A stretch of DNA of 64,000 nt from Allacma fusca (taxonomy: Eukaryota > Arthropoda > Collembola > Symphypleona > Sminthuridae). The notes under the pieces were generated by a model. It had not been told where the DNA came from and did not search any database. It saw only the letters and a list, made by a program, of their open reading frames with translations. The stretch covers positions 9,734,001-9,798,000 of the forward strand of contig OX359249.1 of assembly GCA_947179485.1 (NCBI GenBank), given 5' to 3'. Shown one piece after another: positions 24,924-39,935 of this stretch (position 1 is its first letter; each line of letters begins with the position of its first letter). A program made the translations under genes and the position numbers.

Positions 24924-27749
24924 GTGTACATCTACAGGAATCCCATCATGGAAATATGCTCCTTCGGACGGAGTCAATCCTCACACAGTAGTTTTGTGGC
25001 ATGAAAATGCCGAGCAAATACAATAATTCAATACGATAAAACTGGAGTCTCTCTGTTTCATGCAGGTCGGTTCACAGTAATTTTCTGAGAGCGTCATGAG
25101 AATCAACTCATCCATACTCTTTTGAGTGTAATTGACAAGAAATTCTGACTTCTCTCCTATGACTCGTCCTTTTTTTGATGATGAGTGTTGGTAAGTTTTA
25201 CATGAACGTACTCCAACATTTACAAGGAAGCCACTCGGCTCCTTCTTTCTAGTTTCCAAGATAATTTAAACAGGTTCATAGAGAGTAATCGTGGTTTCAT
25301 TTCAGATGAGCACCATTCTAATCGTCTACACTTTCCGTGGTCTTGTATTATTTGGTCCTGGTAGCCCTCCAATTTAACAAATTTCCTGACGGGAGCCTCT
25401 TCATGATTAACCTTTCCTACCCAATCCGACCTTCAACCTCTTCCCATTACCAGCAACACTCCTGCTTCTGCATTTCCTCCTGCACCAAATGCAAATATAC
25501 CATTTGTTTTCCAACCAAATAATCGATAAACATTTATTTTTTCTCACATATTTACCAATTCATCCAGTCATTTCAGTTCAATTGTCAGTCGGCTCCACGT
25601 CTTGGACCCTACCACTGTTCTCATCATATACAGGGCTTTCTCACTGTAACGGATTCCTATCCAAGAGCATTTCCTCTTCACTAACAAAAGCTCCTTCACA
25701 TTCGGGTTTAGTAGTTTCCGTCGTGCAGGTTCTTGTAGTTATATATTTTTCAAAATGATAATTATTACAAGAGATAACTTTGTTCCCTTTAGATCTACTC
25801 TTGTAGAGACGGAAGACATAATTACACATTTCATTACATTCTATGCTTCCCTTAAAATCTCGAACTTGCACCAGAGAACATTCCTTCCGAGCATAATTTC
25901 CTCTTCTCATGTTTTCTCAACTTGAGAAAAGAAAATTTTGTGTACATTTAATTCTGCTATTATGAAATTGTCATTATTACAAAATTCCTATTAGGAAATT
26001 ACTATAATGAAAAGGCGAGAAATGCTTCCTAGTGCATTTCGACACAAGCCCCTATAGAACTTTGTGATTTCGAGTAATTATATAGACAGTATTCAAACCT
26101 AAATCCTACATATTTCACCCTTTACACTTCCAATAAAGCACGAGATTACAAAATAACCATTTCCTTGAGAGGTAATCAGGAGGCATTAGCGAACTGTAAT
26201 AGTTCCTTAAAATCCAGACCTTTGGAGATAAATAAATTTGAGTTATGCAATACTATATATGTATCCTTACATTTCTTACCCGTCATGTAGACTCGAGGAA
26301 ATTTAGACTTTAGAAATGAGGGAAAAATCTGTAGAAAAGTAGAGATTCTGGGACCTGAGCGAGTGGGACATTAGTCCTATTTGAGACGGGGCCGGTGCAC
26401 GTGCGAGGGACTCACCTTTTTGATTCTGTAAAATAAGGGTTGGAAATTGACGCTGGTAATAAAATATGGTAATGTGAGAGGACACAATGCCTGACTAAGC
26501 AGAGTGAGAGATATTGGATGGGCAGAGAATCAATTTGATGTCTACAGAGCCGTAGGATTGCAATAATAATAAATGAAAAAAGACGGCAATGCCCAGGCAA
26601 AATAAGATTGTTTGACGGACAGCCCAAACTCTGATGAACGATTGTTCCTAGGCGAACACGATGATTCAGGAAAATCTCAATCTTTACTGAATATTCAGCT
26701 TGAGTACATGAACTTGCACAGGTATGTGCAAGTTGGTTAACTTCTTGGCCCGTTCCAACCACGTCCTCCGTCAGTCTCATTGAAATAGCTTTTTTTCCCC
26801 GTCCGTGTCAATAGGGAGAGTAACTCGATGCCACTCTTCTTCTTCAGTCAGTCACTGTATTGTAATTAAGGACCATTGAGCAGTGTGTGGAAAAAGTCAG
26901 CCACAGCACCGCTTTACATTAGCAACAAGACTCCTGGCTGACAAAAAAAGTGAGGATGGAAGAAAAAAAAAACTGTACGAGAATTGGACTCCAACTCCTG
27001 ATGCCAAGACTTACACAGTATCTACATTTGGATGTATAGTTAGGGAGAGCATTAGAGGATGCTATTTAAAGGATTTTAAATCGACGGAAATATATATACA
27101 CACTATGCAAATCAATATATGAACCTTTTTTCCCTATCACATGGACTTTACACTCAAGTCTTAACAATGAAGCTACTCGATACATTGAAGGCCCTCTCTT
27201 TTCGAGGGACAAGGATGATCACCTGAAGAGGATGAATGCATCCTTTTGCTCTGGATCCATCCCTGATGTGTACAGGTGTATAAAGAGCAAGTGTGCCTCT
27301 GGATCATTCTTAGTTTCGGAGGGTAATTGACGAGTATAATGAATGACATGCCTTGACTATCGAACCGATACTAAATATAGAAAGGTACTCGTGTCCGACG
27401 GACAGGTCGTCGACAGAGGAGGAGATCCCAGCTGGAAAAAAAAAGACGAGGATGAACCATCAAATTTATCCATCACTCGGAACACCAAGAAATCCACGTT
27501 TTAACTCAATATCCTGAGAAAAATGAAGTTTTTCTCCTTAAACTAGCATTTACCTCTCAACACACCTTCCCTCACGTAATCATCTCTTGTACTCTCCAGC
27601 CCGGCATCCCTCCACTCCAGCATTTCCTTTCCTTATACACACGTTATTTATTTCTCTCCTTTTTCCTCCTTCATTGCCACCGATCTGTATATAGACAAGT
27701 ATGAAGCACCTGCTGTCATCAGGATCTCAAGACAAGGTGCGAGTCTCCC

Positions 27750-27754
<5 letters not shown>

Positions 27755-27799
<45 letters not shown>
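27755..27799. repeat. (AC)n microsatellite
   Basis: AC run with a single AAAC interruption. Confidence 0.95.
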
Positions 27800-27800
<1 letters not shown>

Positions 27801-30800
27801 TCACCAGAACCGCACGAAAGAACGGCTCGTTCCTCCAGTAGAAAACATTCGGAGGAACGTAAACCTATTAATCTCAATTGAAATCGCTACAACCAATATT
27901 TCCTCCCTTCCGTCAATCTGCTTGTCTCAAATTACTCACAGCCTTCACTACTACATGATACTCTCACTACTTGACCATAAGTTTGCCCTTTGGGTCTCCC
28001 AGTCTCCTTACTTGTGTAAAGTAGACATGATAATTACCACCAACCATTTCCCTACACATATTTTAACGGAATGGCGTGAAAGTATAAGTGGGAGCTGGAG
28101 TGACGTCAGGGGATGGTGTCAGTCTCTCAGGTTTTTACACATGCACTCGTCGTCACAAAAGTCCTTTTGTTCCACCGAATGCTTTCAATAATCCTCCTTT
28201 GCTCAATAATTCATCCAACTCTGACAATATCATGTCAAATCTTTTTTTTCCCAGCCTTTTCAATTGTTCTATCAATTAATTTTTAATTTAGTCTCATTTT
28301 AAGGGCCAGCTTTCATACATTTTCTACATTTTGACGGGCACGGCCTCTGAGACCAAATATATACCTACCCCATTAGCTTTTATTCTGTCATTTCCTTCGG
28401 TTCAAGTTGAGGAGTTAATCATGCATAATTTCCAGCAATTGCATGCGTAAATGTGCATTTTTTTAAAATATGAAGGCTAGCATTATGGATTAAGAATTCG
28501 TAGGCATAATTTCCTAATTTTTTCTAGTTGAGAAGGAAAAATTCTATGAATTATATTTTTAAATTAATAAACAATTTCCGTTACATTTGCATTTGCATAC
28601 ATTGGGCTCTCCTTATAATGAATACGTTATCCCCGCATTTTATATTTAGAGGAAAAATATTTTTACACAATCCTGTGGTCCACAAAGGTAAGTTTTCTTT
28701 TTCTCTGCAGGAGCATTCAGTGCAAGAGTCAAATCTTGCTGATTTCAGGGATTCTATAATAAGTTGAGTGCCTTTTATGAAGACTTTTCTTTGTAACTAG
28801 ATGTGTATACGAAGAGCTTTATTAGATATATTTAAAGAGTTTGGGATTTATTCCAAGTGATTTCATATAATGGAGTGATAAGACAGTTCTTGAACGAGGT
28901 TTGAAATAGTCCGCAGAATACGTTGCCACTTTATCTATTACTGGTAGGGACGGAAGGGCTGAATTAAAAATAGTCTGACCGTATTTGGTATTCATACCTG
29001 AACCCTCTTCTAGGGCTATGCAACGCTGAACAAAAACATTGAGGATGTTTAACGAAGCGGGTGAGTGGCCATATTGCAAAGTAATAGGAGGTCCATGGTG
29101 ATGATCTTAAATGTGCATTGGATGATGGCTTGTGGCAAGGAAGAAAAGCGTATCACATCATCGTGTTACAATCGCTTAGTCTCAACTTTACAAATCCATT
29201 ATACTATACTTCCAGTCTAGGTAACCGTAAAAGCTGAAGGAACTACCACCCAAGGATATGTACGTGAATTCCTCACTTCAACCAACTTCCATCCTAAATC
29301 GCAAACAAGAGATTGAATAGTCTTTTTCTCATTTGAGAGCTCAATGGGTGGGGGTGGACTCATGGAACTAACTCACATGAAAAAAAATAAACACACATAA
29401 ATCATACGTGCATTTTGCTACAGAGCAAGTCTACCGGAGAAACCGGAGGAAGGAGCAAAGAGAGTGAGAGAGAGATTCAGTGGATGAGATGTGCAAAAAT
29501 ACTGAGAGTAATTGGGGATGGCATTATCTCATTTTTTAAATGTCATACAAGTCCCAATGAATGAGTGGAGGTAAAGGGAGGAAATATTAAGCATAGACAG
29601 TGCCGAGTAGTCGCAACAGGTGTTTGAGCAAAGAGCACGATGTTTCATCTCCGCATCGTCATCATTCCACTCACACATTCACCCAGCCAGTGGACCCACA
29701 AGTTTGTTTTGTTATCCCGAGCAGATTACACATATGTATGGACACACACTCTGATCATTTTGAATATTGAGAAGAGTCAGATTATCACCAAATATTGTGC
29801 CAAAAAATATTCCCCCGTATTATTTTCTATTCATTCTCCTTCCGCAATAATTTTAGAAACCGCAGTTGAAGTACCTATGATTTACAGACTTTTGGCAGGA
29901 CCTTGTAGAAACATTATATCTACAGTCAAATCACTTCATTGGGGATCGGTTAATATTTTTTCAGTATAAATTAGATATGCATTTTCTCCCAGTACGTCCT
30001 ACCATCAGCTTACAATTGCTAAATAAATTGTTAACTGAGGATGACAGAAATCTCCGATGACTCCAAGTCTGGTGTCCGTATATTGTCATCATAGAGGAAT
30101 AATTTATTCACTTAGAACTTACCCATTGCAATTATCTAACTATTTAATTAATTCCATTAGACGTTCACATTGTATTCTATTCAGTTTTTAAAATCCCCTT
30201 AGAAGGATAATGTATTATTGTATTTTTTACAGTACGTCCAGTACTTCAATTGAGAAAAACTTTTCCTTTGGCGAAACAAAATATGGCAAGTAAACTGCAT
30301 GATCATTCGTACTTATGATAATTTTTTGTCATAATTCATGCCCACAAATGAGCAGGTTTGTAGTGATTAATAATTATTGTTATGTCCTCTGGTAATTGTC
30401 AATAAATGTTCATCCAAAAGAAAACGCTAGTGATTTGAAGGTCACTTACTTTTTTAAAATAGCTAGTGCTCTTCCGTTGACATCTACTGAAGCTAATTTT
30501 CTAAATCAATTAAATACTTGTAAACATGGTCATTCAAAGGGAGACAATTGGATTTTTTAAATTTAATAGATATTTTAAAAATTCTATTCTATGTGTGACA
30601 AATGTCATCAATTTTTTTACTAACAATAGTCATTTTATTTTTACACTAACCCAGCCCCGCCTAATCTGTTAATTACCTAACTAATGGTAGGAAATGTCCG
30701 GAGCTCTCCTTCATCCCTAATTGTTTGTTCTGAACATGAGGAGCATTTATTGCTGGTAACTGACGAGGCGACCAGCTCATCACACGCACTCTCACATATC

Positions 30801-33800
30801 AGCTCATCCTGGATATTAATTTATGGGAGAACGTAAGCCCAGATGGTAATGTTCCATTAATTAGTAGCTATAAAAATCCCTGTAATTAGTGTACATTTAT
30901 AAACTTCATAAAATTTAATAAAGAGATCAAGATGCTCTGGGAAGACTCACTCTTCCCCAGAGTTGCATGATCGGAGGTGCCAGAATGAGGAGCAGAAGGT
31001 AAAAATAAAGGAATTCTTTTTTTTTTGAACGAAGAAAGTCTGAGGAGTCAAGGGATTTATAAAATGAGAGGAAAACTTTCCTTGGGCCGCAAGCCCATTT
31101 AAATCAACCAGTTGTCTTCACCTGTCTCGGATGATTGCCATATGGGCGTGCTCAACTACAATGTAACCAGTACAATATTTTTTTTTTTGAAGGGAAATGT
31201 TCCACAATTTGAACCAGAAGCGGCTTGTATCAGCTCACAGTAACGGCCGCCAAGATCAAAGTCACTTGAGGCTACCCACCATACGATCCTCAATACAAGA
31301 CTGGGTGTAGAAAATAATTTATTTTCCTTGTCCCTTTGAAATTCAAATACCAGTCAATATTTAATCTTATAAGGAAGTGTATAATAGAAAACTTCTCATT
31401 TCCTCTCTCGTGCATCACCCGTGTCATAGATTAATGCTACTTACCTCCAAGTAATGCAACGGCCTCCTCCAACCAATCAGGCCCGGCCTGACTGAAAGAG
31501 TGCAGTCAAGCCCAGTGACAATTGAACAACTTCCCCCATGAGAGCCCCGGCAATGAGGAACTTAAGGAGCAAGTGTGTGTCCGACCAGGACTTTATATAA
31601 GGTCCGTCTTAATGGGACGCAATGTGTCAAAATGTCCGAGATGGGAAGAAAAAGTGCGGTATTTCTAAAGGATCATGTCGCAAATTGATTTTCCAGCCCG
31701 GGACCGAGTCATGTGTAGTACACAGGAGAGTAGTCAAAAGGAAGATAGTTAGACAAAGTGCCGCAACGAATATATCCCCATCGGAGGCCCACATATAATC
31801 AAAAGTCCCTGGGACCATTACGTGAGTACATAGAGGAACTACCAGTGTCTGTACAGTTATCATATGAAATTATATACGTTTACATATTATACGTATCTAC
31901 GGATATAAATATAAAAGGAGTTAGGGTTATGTGCATTTTCAGATATGCAGAGATAGAGCTTAAGTGCATCAAATCCGTCTTGGAGCGACTTGATGCAACA
32001 ACATTTGTCCTTATTATAGAAAAATGTACGTGTGACAGGGTGTATTGTCACCTATATGTACACCCATGGGAACCCTACCTGACTATCTTGGATGGTGGTC
32101 AGCTCATTCATCCTCCACCAGCCTGCCCATGACGAGTCTGCTTCTTTATCCTGACACAAGCTCTGCATTTTATGTCTTTGTAACAGACTACATACAATTT
32201 AACCGGGGATGGAGTGCGAGAGAGCATAATGGATGTATCTGCATCTGGGCCTAGTCTTTGTTTAACATACCACACACTAAATCTAATATGTTTTCATGGG
32301 CTTTCAAATGCTCGGATTTACTGAGCGGAAGAGATGTTACTGCTCTGCGGGCTGTTTGTGTTTCATTGGGAGCTAGCCCGAGCTATATGAATGTGTAGGC
32401 ATTACCAGGAACAGTTAGTGTACAGTGGGCCCTACCTGGTATAGACCCCTTATGAGAGGATGCTCTTCGAGAGAGGAAAAATTTAGCCACAATTCTCTTC
32501 AGCCCAATGTTCATTTTTCCCTTTGCAGGAGCATGTCATTTTGGGAGTCAAATTCAAATTGAGTTTGAAATTGAATCAAGTAATTATAGGAATCATGTAC
32601 GTACATAAAATAATCCATACAATTCACACTAGTATGGATGGACATAGGAGGGAATCTCTCCATAATCAATCATTATAGGAACCGAATTGGACTATATAAT
32701 AAAAACTGGAAAAATCCTATATCCTTTTTGAATGGAAATAAACAGAAAGACAAATTAATATTGGAGGAAATGTGCTCAAGCATTTTTGTGACTTTGGAGA
32801 TGAAGATGATGCTGCCGTAGAAGGGGATCTCTGGGAGTGAGCGTAGACTGTACATGCAGGGAAGGAGTCACTAATTGTAAGATCTGTGGGATGGTTCACT
32901 ACACTACTACAAAATAACTACCATATGCTCCGAGTCTTGACGTCTATACTTCATACATGTCTGATGTATTCTTCCTTAGGGATTTAAGCATCGTGCATGG
33001 ACATTACCAGAGAATGAAATGCTGACTACATAATTGATATAAAGTCCTGTGTATCGGTAACTCTGGGATACATATGTACTCCCTATTGTGAGATCCTCAG
33101 AGGTATACCTTGGACTTCATATCCATCCATATAGAGCACCTTTTCCTTCCTTGAGCCTCGGAAAAAAAAATAATTCTCATCTTGAATCATGTGCATTACA
33201 GGATCATTGAACTTAAATGTCATGTTATCTCTCTTAAGGTTTGAGAAGGTGCTCACTTCAATCAAATGACTGGGAAATTTATGTGCGAGTTCTGCGTGCC
33301 TATTGTCTTCCATCTCCTCTTTTGCTTACAGTTCACAAGCAATATATGTATGTATCTATGTATGGCGTTCATATGGACGCTCTGTATAGGTACTCTCCGT
33401 CATATGTATGCACATAAATTATATCCGTATGCTCATACATGTCCAAATCCGTGGATATATCTTTCATCCGTCCGATTCTATTATAGATATCCATGGGCTC
33501 ATATTAAATGGTGTGGGTCCCCGAGTTTCTTCATTGAAGAAACAATTTGATGGTGAGCCCATTATAAGTCATTGTTTGATACAAGTGTGACTGTGACGAA
33601 AAAATTTACGCCAGTTAAATACACTTTGTGGCCACATTGAAAAATGGCACTTGAGCATGTAGCATCCATCACCCATAGTGCTCCCTCCGTGTATGGCCCT
33701 CCATATAAATACATATGTACACGCACCAAGTCAAATCCACCAGGTAATCCATAAGGACATAAGGTGCCAATTATCATCCCGGAAAGTGCCTTCCCTCAAA

Positions 33801-33974
33801 AATGGACCGCAGTGAGTCCAAATCTATTTTATGTATCATTTTCAAAGCAGTCATTAGCTCCCCACGATTGGAAACAATATTTGATGATGCTTGCAAATAA
33901 CACTGTAATGGTATAAATGAACTCAAGTGCTTCCACACGAAGGCTTTTAAAAAAGATGGAATCATGAGTAAAGT

Positions 33975-33999
33975 CACACACACACACACAGACACACAA
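33975..33999. repeat. short (CA)n tract
   Basis: CA run with one GACA interruption. Confidence 0.9.
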
Positions 34000-34949
34000 A
34001 CCTCCGACAAAATAAGTTATTGTGAACCCCTGCGTTAGCACCAACGGTAGGGTGGAACGATCCTAATGGAGATTGGAAATGTCCAAACACATGTAAAAGA
34101 AAATTACTTTATTTCATATTCCACAATTTCTTACACATGGAATTACCTCTTGCTTGTACAATAATGCTCAAGATGGGAAGATATAGGAGAGTCGAGCTTC
34201 AGAGCCGTCCAAGGCAAGGATGTGAGCAATTGATCATGAAAAATCCTATTTTGTGTTCTACACACAATTGATCCTGTCATGTACATACGAGAGAGGACTG
34301 GTGGACTCGAGCCAGCCAGGAGTGTCGAATTATTCATGCTGTGGGTGGGCAAGTTCATTTGGCTACTTGCATGACTGATCTATTACTATTACAGCTTTTG
34401 CGTGTATCCACAAAATGATATCTAGATTTTTGAGTATTACTCGGTTTAATGATTTTTTCGCAGTCCCATTGGAGCCGTTTCTCCAATGATGAATGCCTCA
34501 GACTCCTCCTTCCCCCCTATTCAAATCCTTTCTGGAGAGATCCAATCTTTCACTTTAGATATAGACTCTTTTTGTACTATTAACCTCCTGCTGCTGGACA
34601 TCTCTCAAGGTTTACCACCTTAGCACTCCCATCCATCCCCAATTACCGTCCGGAGTAATTTGCAAGCTCTCACAATAAGACGGAATCTCCATTAACAATT
34701 TGGTACACTTCAGTCCCGAATCTAACTCAAAATACTTTTATTCAGGATCTTCACCAATGGAATTAACGTTCCTACAAAAATCCCAGTAATCCATGGAAAT
34801 GGAAGATTGTCTGGGAATCATTTTTATTATAAAGTTTTCATTTCTGTGTTCATTTCTCGATTACATTACCAACTAATTTTTCCACATGATTATTGACGTT
34901 AATAATTAAATCTCATTACAGAGTCAGGGTTTGAAAATTATTCATAAAA

Positions 34950-34981
34950 CAGAGAGAGGGACAGAGAGAGAGTTAGAGAGA

Positions 34982-35020
<39 letters not shown>
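34950..35020. repeat. compound (GA)n(GT)n(GA)n tract
   Basis: A GA-rich start, a central GT run and a pure GA end. Confidence 0.95.
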
Positions 35021-35021
<1 letters not shown>

Positions 35022-36454
35022 TTCCTAACAAATTGAACAACCTAAGCATAATTTTAAAGGAGATTTTTTTGTCAATAGATAAGCATCAAAGTAGAATGGC
35101 CCATAAATAGATAATTAATTTACTAAAACAAGGAAAGGATCTCAATAATAATGTCATTGGTAGGGGGAGATGGTAAAGGAATGATGCAATGCTCGGATGA
35201 GTTAGTGAAAAAGCATTGTCCCAAATTTCATCACACTCCCAAGGCGTCCCAAGGCAGACACACTTGAAGGGTAATGTAAATTGATCCAGAGGGCAATAAT
35301 AATGAAAATGCTAATTTTAAGGGAATTAAAGTGAGGTTGCATGTACTCAGGAGAAAGAATACAATTATTATTACAGATAGATACCCCTTGCGTATTAATA
35401 GACTCGGGCCAGTACGAAAGACTCAATGGAGGCTTTTATTCTTGAGGCAAATCCAAGGAAGATTGTGAAACTAAAGTAAATAGTGGGACCACTGGTGAGG
35501 CCCATGAATAAAGGATTTTAGTTAAAAGGTTTAATTACTCCTTAAGGGGAAATCAGTGAAAGATTAAGTGACATGGGTGGATGGTATACTAAACCCATTG
35601 TTAGTATGTTCTCCTTGCCACCAGCTCAACTAAATGAAGCCCTACTTCAGCCTCTAGCCTCTTGAGCCCTCTTTTCTTTGAAGTAATGGATCAAAGTCCG
35701 GATTAATATTTGTATGTAGAGTAGACTGTATATTTGTCTGTAGGTGGGTATTGATGGAAGGGATCTCCTGGACTTTGATTTAGTGTATGTTGAGTGTACA
35801 GAAGAGTGTGTCAGGTACAAGTGCATTACTACTCTGGACTTTTATCTACATGCTTCAAATGAAGATTTATACTTGTAAAAATGTAAATGATTACTTTTCC
35901 CACTTTTTCCTCCCATTCCTCAAAGTAGGATGGATTTGATGGAGCAAAATGAAGTGCAATTGAGAGTAATGTGTTCATTAGAGGTTTTTTGGTGGGATGG
36001 AATACCACCCGAGAGGTGCAGCCGCTCTGATCTTATCGAGCCTATCCCGGACATGGGAAGTACATACTAGTACATAGTATTCTCCTCTTCCATAGTAAAT
36101 AAATGTGTACGATTAACTTTTAGCCATAGACCTGCTGTGGCTCAGGAGTTTCCCTCGAAATACACTTTGGTGCGGAGTCTGCCACACTATACTATACTTA
36201 CAAGTAATTACTTACATGCTACGTATATCTACATTGATATTACACAGCCAGTCATTCCCAGTTAAATGCTGGGCCGGGATCAATTTGAGCATTTTACGGG
36301 AACGTCATTCAAATATTATTATTACTGGGTCAAGCATCATCAAACAGACATTAAGTAAAAACATTGTAGCTCTTTCTCAGGTTCCTTCACTGATTGACTT
36401 GCTCCGCATCTCTTCTTGTACTCTCATCTTGAACACACTTGAGTCACACTGACT

Positions 36455-36472
36455 GAGAGAGAGAGAGAGAGA
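36455..36472. repeat. short (GA)n tract
   Basis: Eighteen bases of GA/AG. Confidence 0.85.
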
Positions 36473-39400
36473 ACTCATCCCATCCTCCAAAAACATTTGA
36501 TATGCTATTCCGCATGAAAGATCCAAAATTACCGTGTCAAAAATGAGTCTGGAAGAGGCAGTGGAAACTCAACATGACAAATCGCGCTTTCAATTCGTTC
36601 TGCAGTCCCCTTTCAGAAGCATTTCATTGCCCGCCACACAAGAGTTCACCAATTTTTTATTTCTTTCCCCCATCAATTTTAAAAACGGATTTTGATATTT
36701 TCATTTCCCTACATTTTTATTAAAATTAATACTCCATATTCCTTTTACTTGAGCTCCTTTTAAATGTTCCCAAACATTTATCCCCGAAAAAGTTTTTAGT
36801 ACATACCCAACACCCAATGACCACATCAATTATCACAAGATATTCTATCAACGACCTCAAGCCATCCTGTGAAAATAACTTACGACATTTCCACCACACT
36901 AATAATTAATAGATACTAAATTGTGTCAGCGCTAAACTAGTTCAATGTCAAAGTTAACCACATTCTGATGACAATTCTGAATGGGGAGTCAAATACTAGC
37001 CTGGAATTATTCTTCCTCTGAATTTTCGATCTTTCATACTGAATCTACTCCCAGAATAATTCCCTTTTTAAAATGTTGGGAAGATAGGAAGAGGATCTTG
37101 GAGAGGGAAAAGTTAAAAAGTAATATTTCTACAATCACATAAAAGTTAGAGGAAAAAATTGACACTGTGTGCGCATATGAGAAAGTTTTGAGATGACAAA
37201 AAGGCCAGACAAAAGCTCTCTTCCCATGATATGATGAGTCTTTTGATTCCCGGAACTAAAGGATGTGAAGCATAAGCGTAACTGCTGTACAGGTGTACTA
37301 TACTCAAAGGTCTCGATGTAATGTGTCCACAACAATATACAAAGTAGGATTTACTCATAGTCCATTGGGCCTAGATGCAGATATATCTGTATAGAGACAC
37401 CTCGGTTAAATAAGTATTTACTCGAAGCTTGAAAAACTGGGAGCGAGTTGTAGGGAACATGGATGAGGGATATGTGGAGGTGGAGACACTACTAGAGCAG
37501 ATTCTCCTCATATGTAAATATATATCAAGGGGATGTGTAGATACATATGTATGTGGTGTAGGAAAAGGTGCAGGGACAATGGATCAAGACGAAGATGTAC
37601 CGACAAGAAGGATCAAAAGTAGGATCTCCTGTCACTGTAATAAATTCTGAATTCATTCGGTGACTACGTCGGCAACCGTCCCAACTCAAGATATCATCTT
37701 AAATACATGAAGGAGTTGGAACAGTTTAGGTGAAGGCTCTGATCTCAATCCCTCCAATGTCCCGAACATAACACACCATGAAGAATGATTTTAATGGCGC
37801 TCTTCCCCACAACCACCAATAAACATCTTTTTGTGTTAACCTGCTTTCATTTTAAATCCAATTTCATGATCAAACCTTTCCCATGCACTTAATTTTCTAA
37901 TAATTCATTCTCCCAAATCCGTCTTTGTGATCATTTTCGTGTAACTCCAAACCCGCATCTGTTGTTACGCCGTCTCTTCCTTCTTCTACCTTCCCTCAGT
38001 CAGTCACTCTGCCCTTGTACAGATACCAGTCATTTGGTGACTATACGGTCCACTCATATGTATGTAATTATGAAAGATCTCCTCAGACCCGAATCCCCAC
38101 ATACAGTTTCCAAAGTTGGTTCATGCACCCTCATCGTCTTGTTACTCTGTCTGTTTGTGGTTTGGCCCTTGTTTGCAACCCAACTCTGTCATTGTATTTC
38201 ATTTCCCATGAAGATCATCATACTTTTCCTTCTTTCACTTCTCCCATTCTTTCAAGGAGCATTATCTCGTTGTGGTAACCATTTGCAGCGAATTTCTTTT
38301 TTCCCTACCAAGTCATCACTTGAGAAGGAGGTTCAGGCCTCAAAATCACCTGACGCTCCATTACCTTCAAAATAACCATAATTATCTATAAGGGACAATA
38401 TTGACAGCTTTGATTTTTCCACTAAACTCATGTTCCCTTCAAATTTCAATTTTCTATAGGAATTCAAATTCCAAAACACTAACAACACACAGAGCAATCT
38501 CTCTACAAGAACATCCCTCAAAGTATCAAAATGTAAATCTGTAAAGTAGAACAATTTTCTGAATATAGTAAGGAGGAAAGCTAATAATAATAAGAGGTGA
38601 AACGGGAATTATTCCAAATCGGTTAGACCTAAAGATAAAAATCCGATTGGGAATTTCTTATAGGGAGATATTACACTGCATATCCCTAATTCTTTTTAGA
38701 TAAGTACAACTCCACGTTTCAACTCTATGAGAGACTCGAGTGCACGAAGTCCTTATGGGTACATACATAGGTATGAATAATAGAGATGAAATTCCCTTTA
38801 CCCTTTGAGGATCCTCATGATAATTTGACTTTGTTTTTAACTCAAAAACTGTTGAGAGCTGGATCGCTCCCGGAGACGCGCGGACGATTGAAACATCGGA
38901 AATGGAAAGAAAAAGGTTGTCGGGGGTGGAGCTGAGTCAATGATATGATGAGTGATTAGTTTTGTGCGAGGTCACGAATCCTTCTGAGTCCTGACAAGTT
39001 AACAGAATCAAAGAGGCAGTATCACATTTGAGAGTACATAGGTTACAAGTGATCTTGCCTGTGTTACAATTTCGACATGAGGTAATATTACGTTGTAATA
39101 GATATCTATGTAGATACATATGTAGATATGTCTAAGCTGAGGAAATACTGGAGGGTCATAAGAGGGAAATTCCATTACATGGATTTACATACATTCCGAG
39201 AGTCTTAGGCCAAGACTCTTGGCCACGGCTCATGGGTTATATAAGTTGGTAATTAGCGTGAGGGAAGGGGCTCAAACGGCTCATCTTTGGGTAAGTAATT
39301 AAAACGCAATGTTTTGATTTGGACTGAGAAGGGACGCGTGTCTGGAGTCTACTATACACGACACACATCACATCACCCTGGAAGCGTTACCTTTTAGCCT

Positions 39401-39777
39401 AATAGTTTTTCCGGCTATATCCCTCTCTCCACTTGTTCACACAGTTGAGACTACAGTGTACTCTTGCTATAAGGAACCTAAGAGTATTCTCTCTAAATAT
39501 ATTAAAATAACGGGATGCATTCCCCCTGTATTACCACAATATTAATTTTTCATTGGAGAAGTTCATCTCAAGAGCCAAATTTCCCTCCTGTCAGGGGGCT
39601 AATATAGAGAGAGTGTTCCCTGTATTTGGAATGATTTTTTGTGTACCTTCTTCCATGCACACGCAGTTGATGATATGATAGCCCTTCGACGTACTCTCAG
39701 ATGACGTACTCACAATCAGTGATGAAAGGGTTGCATATTTCAGAATCTAGGCACAGTCCACTCTCTCTCTACTAGAG

Positions 39778-39935
39778 CATCCCTGAGGGTTTAAAAATCC
39801 GTGGTTATAGACTGATATTATAGTAGGATGCTCTTATAAGGAGAAAAATTAACATTGTGGCAAAGGGGAATGTGTACAGTTATTTTGGATCCTACGGAGG
39901 AAATGCTTATATCTAAAGGGCCCTTGTAGCGAGAG
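39778..39935 (+). repeat. copy of the dispersed repeat
   Basis: It contains ATGCTCTTATAAGGAGAAAA and ATTAACATTGTGGCAAA, followed by GCCCTTGTAGCGAGAGCAC. Confidence 0.55.

Larger units (their letters stand above)
24924..39777. other. gene-poor stretch
   Basis: Microsatellites listed separately, a TAAT-rich block at about 30661-30925, and many TACATATGTA-type palindromes. The longest open frames (26412-26780, 31758-32132, 37962-38375) show no domain, codon periodicity or splice context that I can recognise. Confidence 0.5.

Noticed and set aside
37962-38375. 137-codon frame with a hydrophobic stretch, overlapping another open frame
   Set aside because: Two overlapping frames are open, no motif is recognised, and there is no splice or promoter context. 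Probably chance in pyrimidine-rich sequence.
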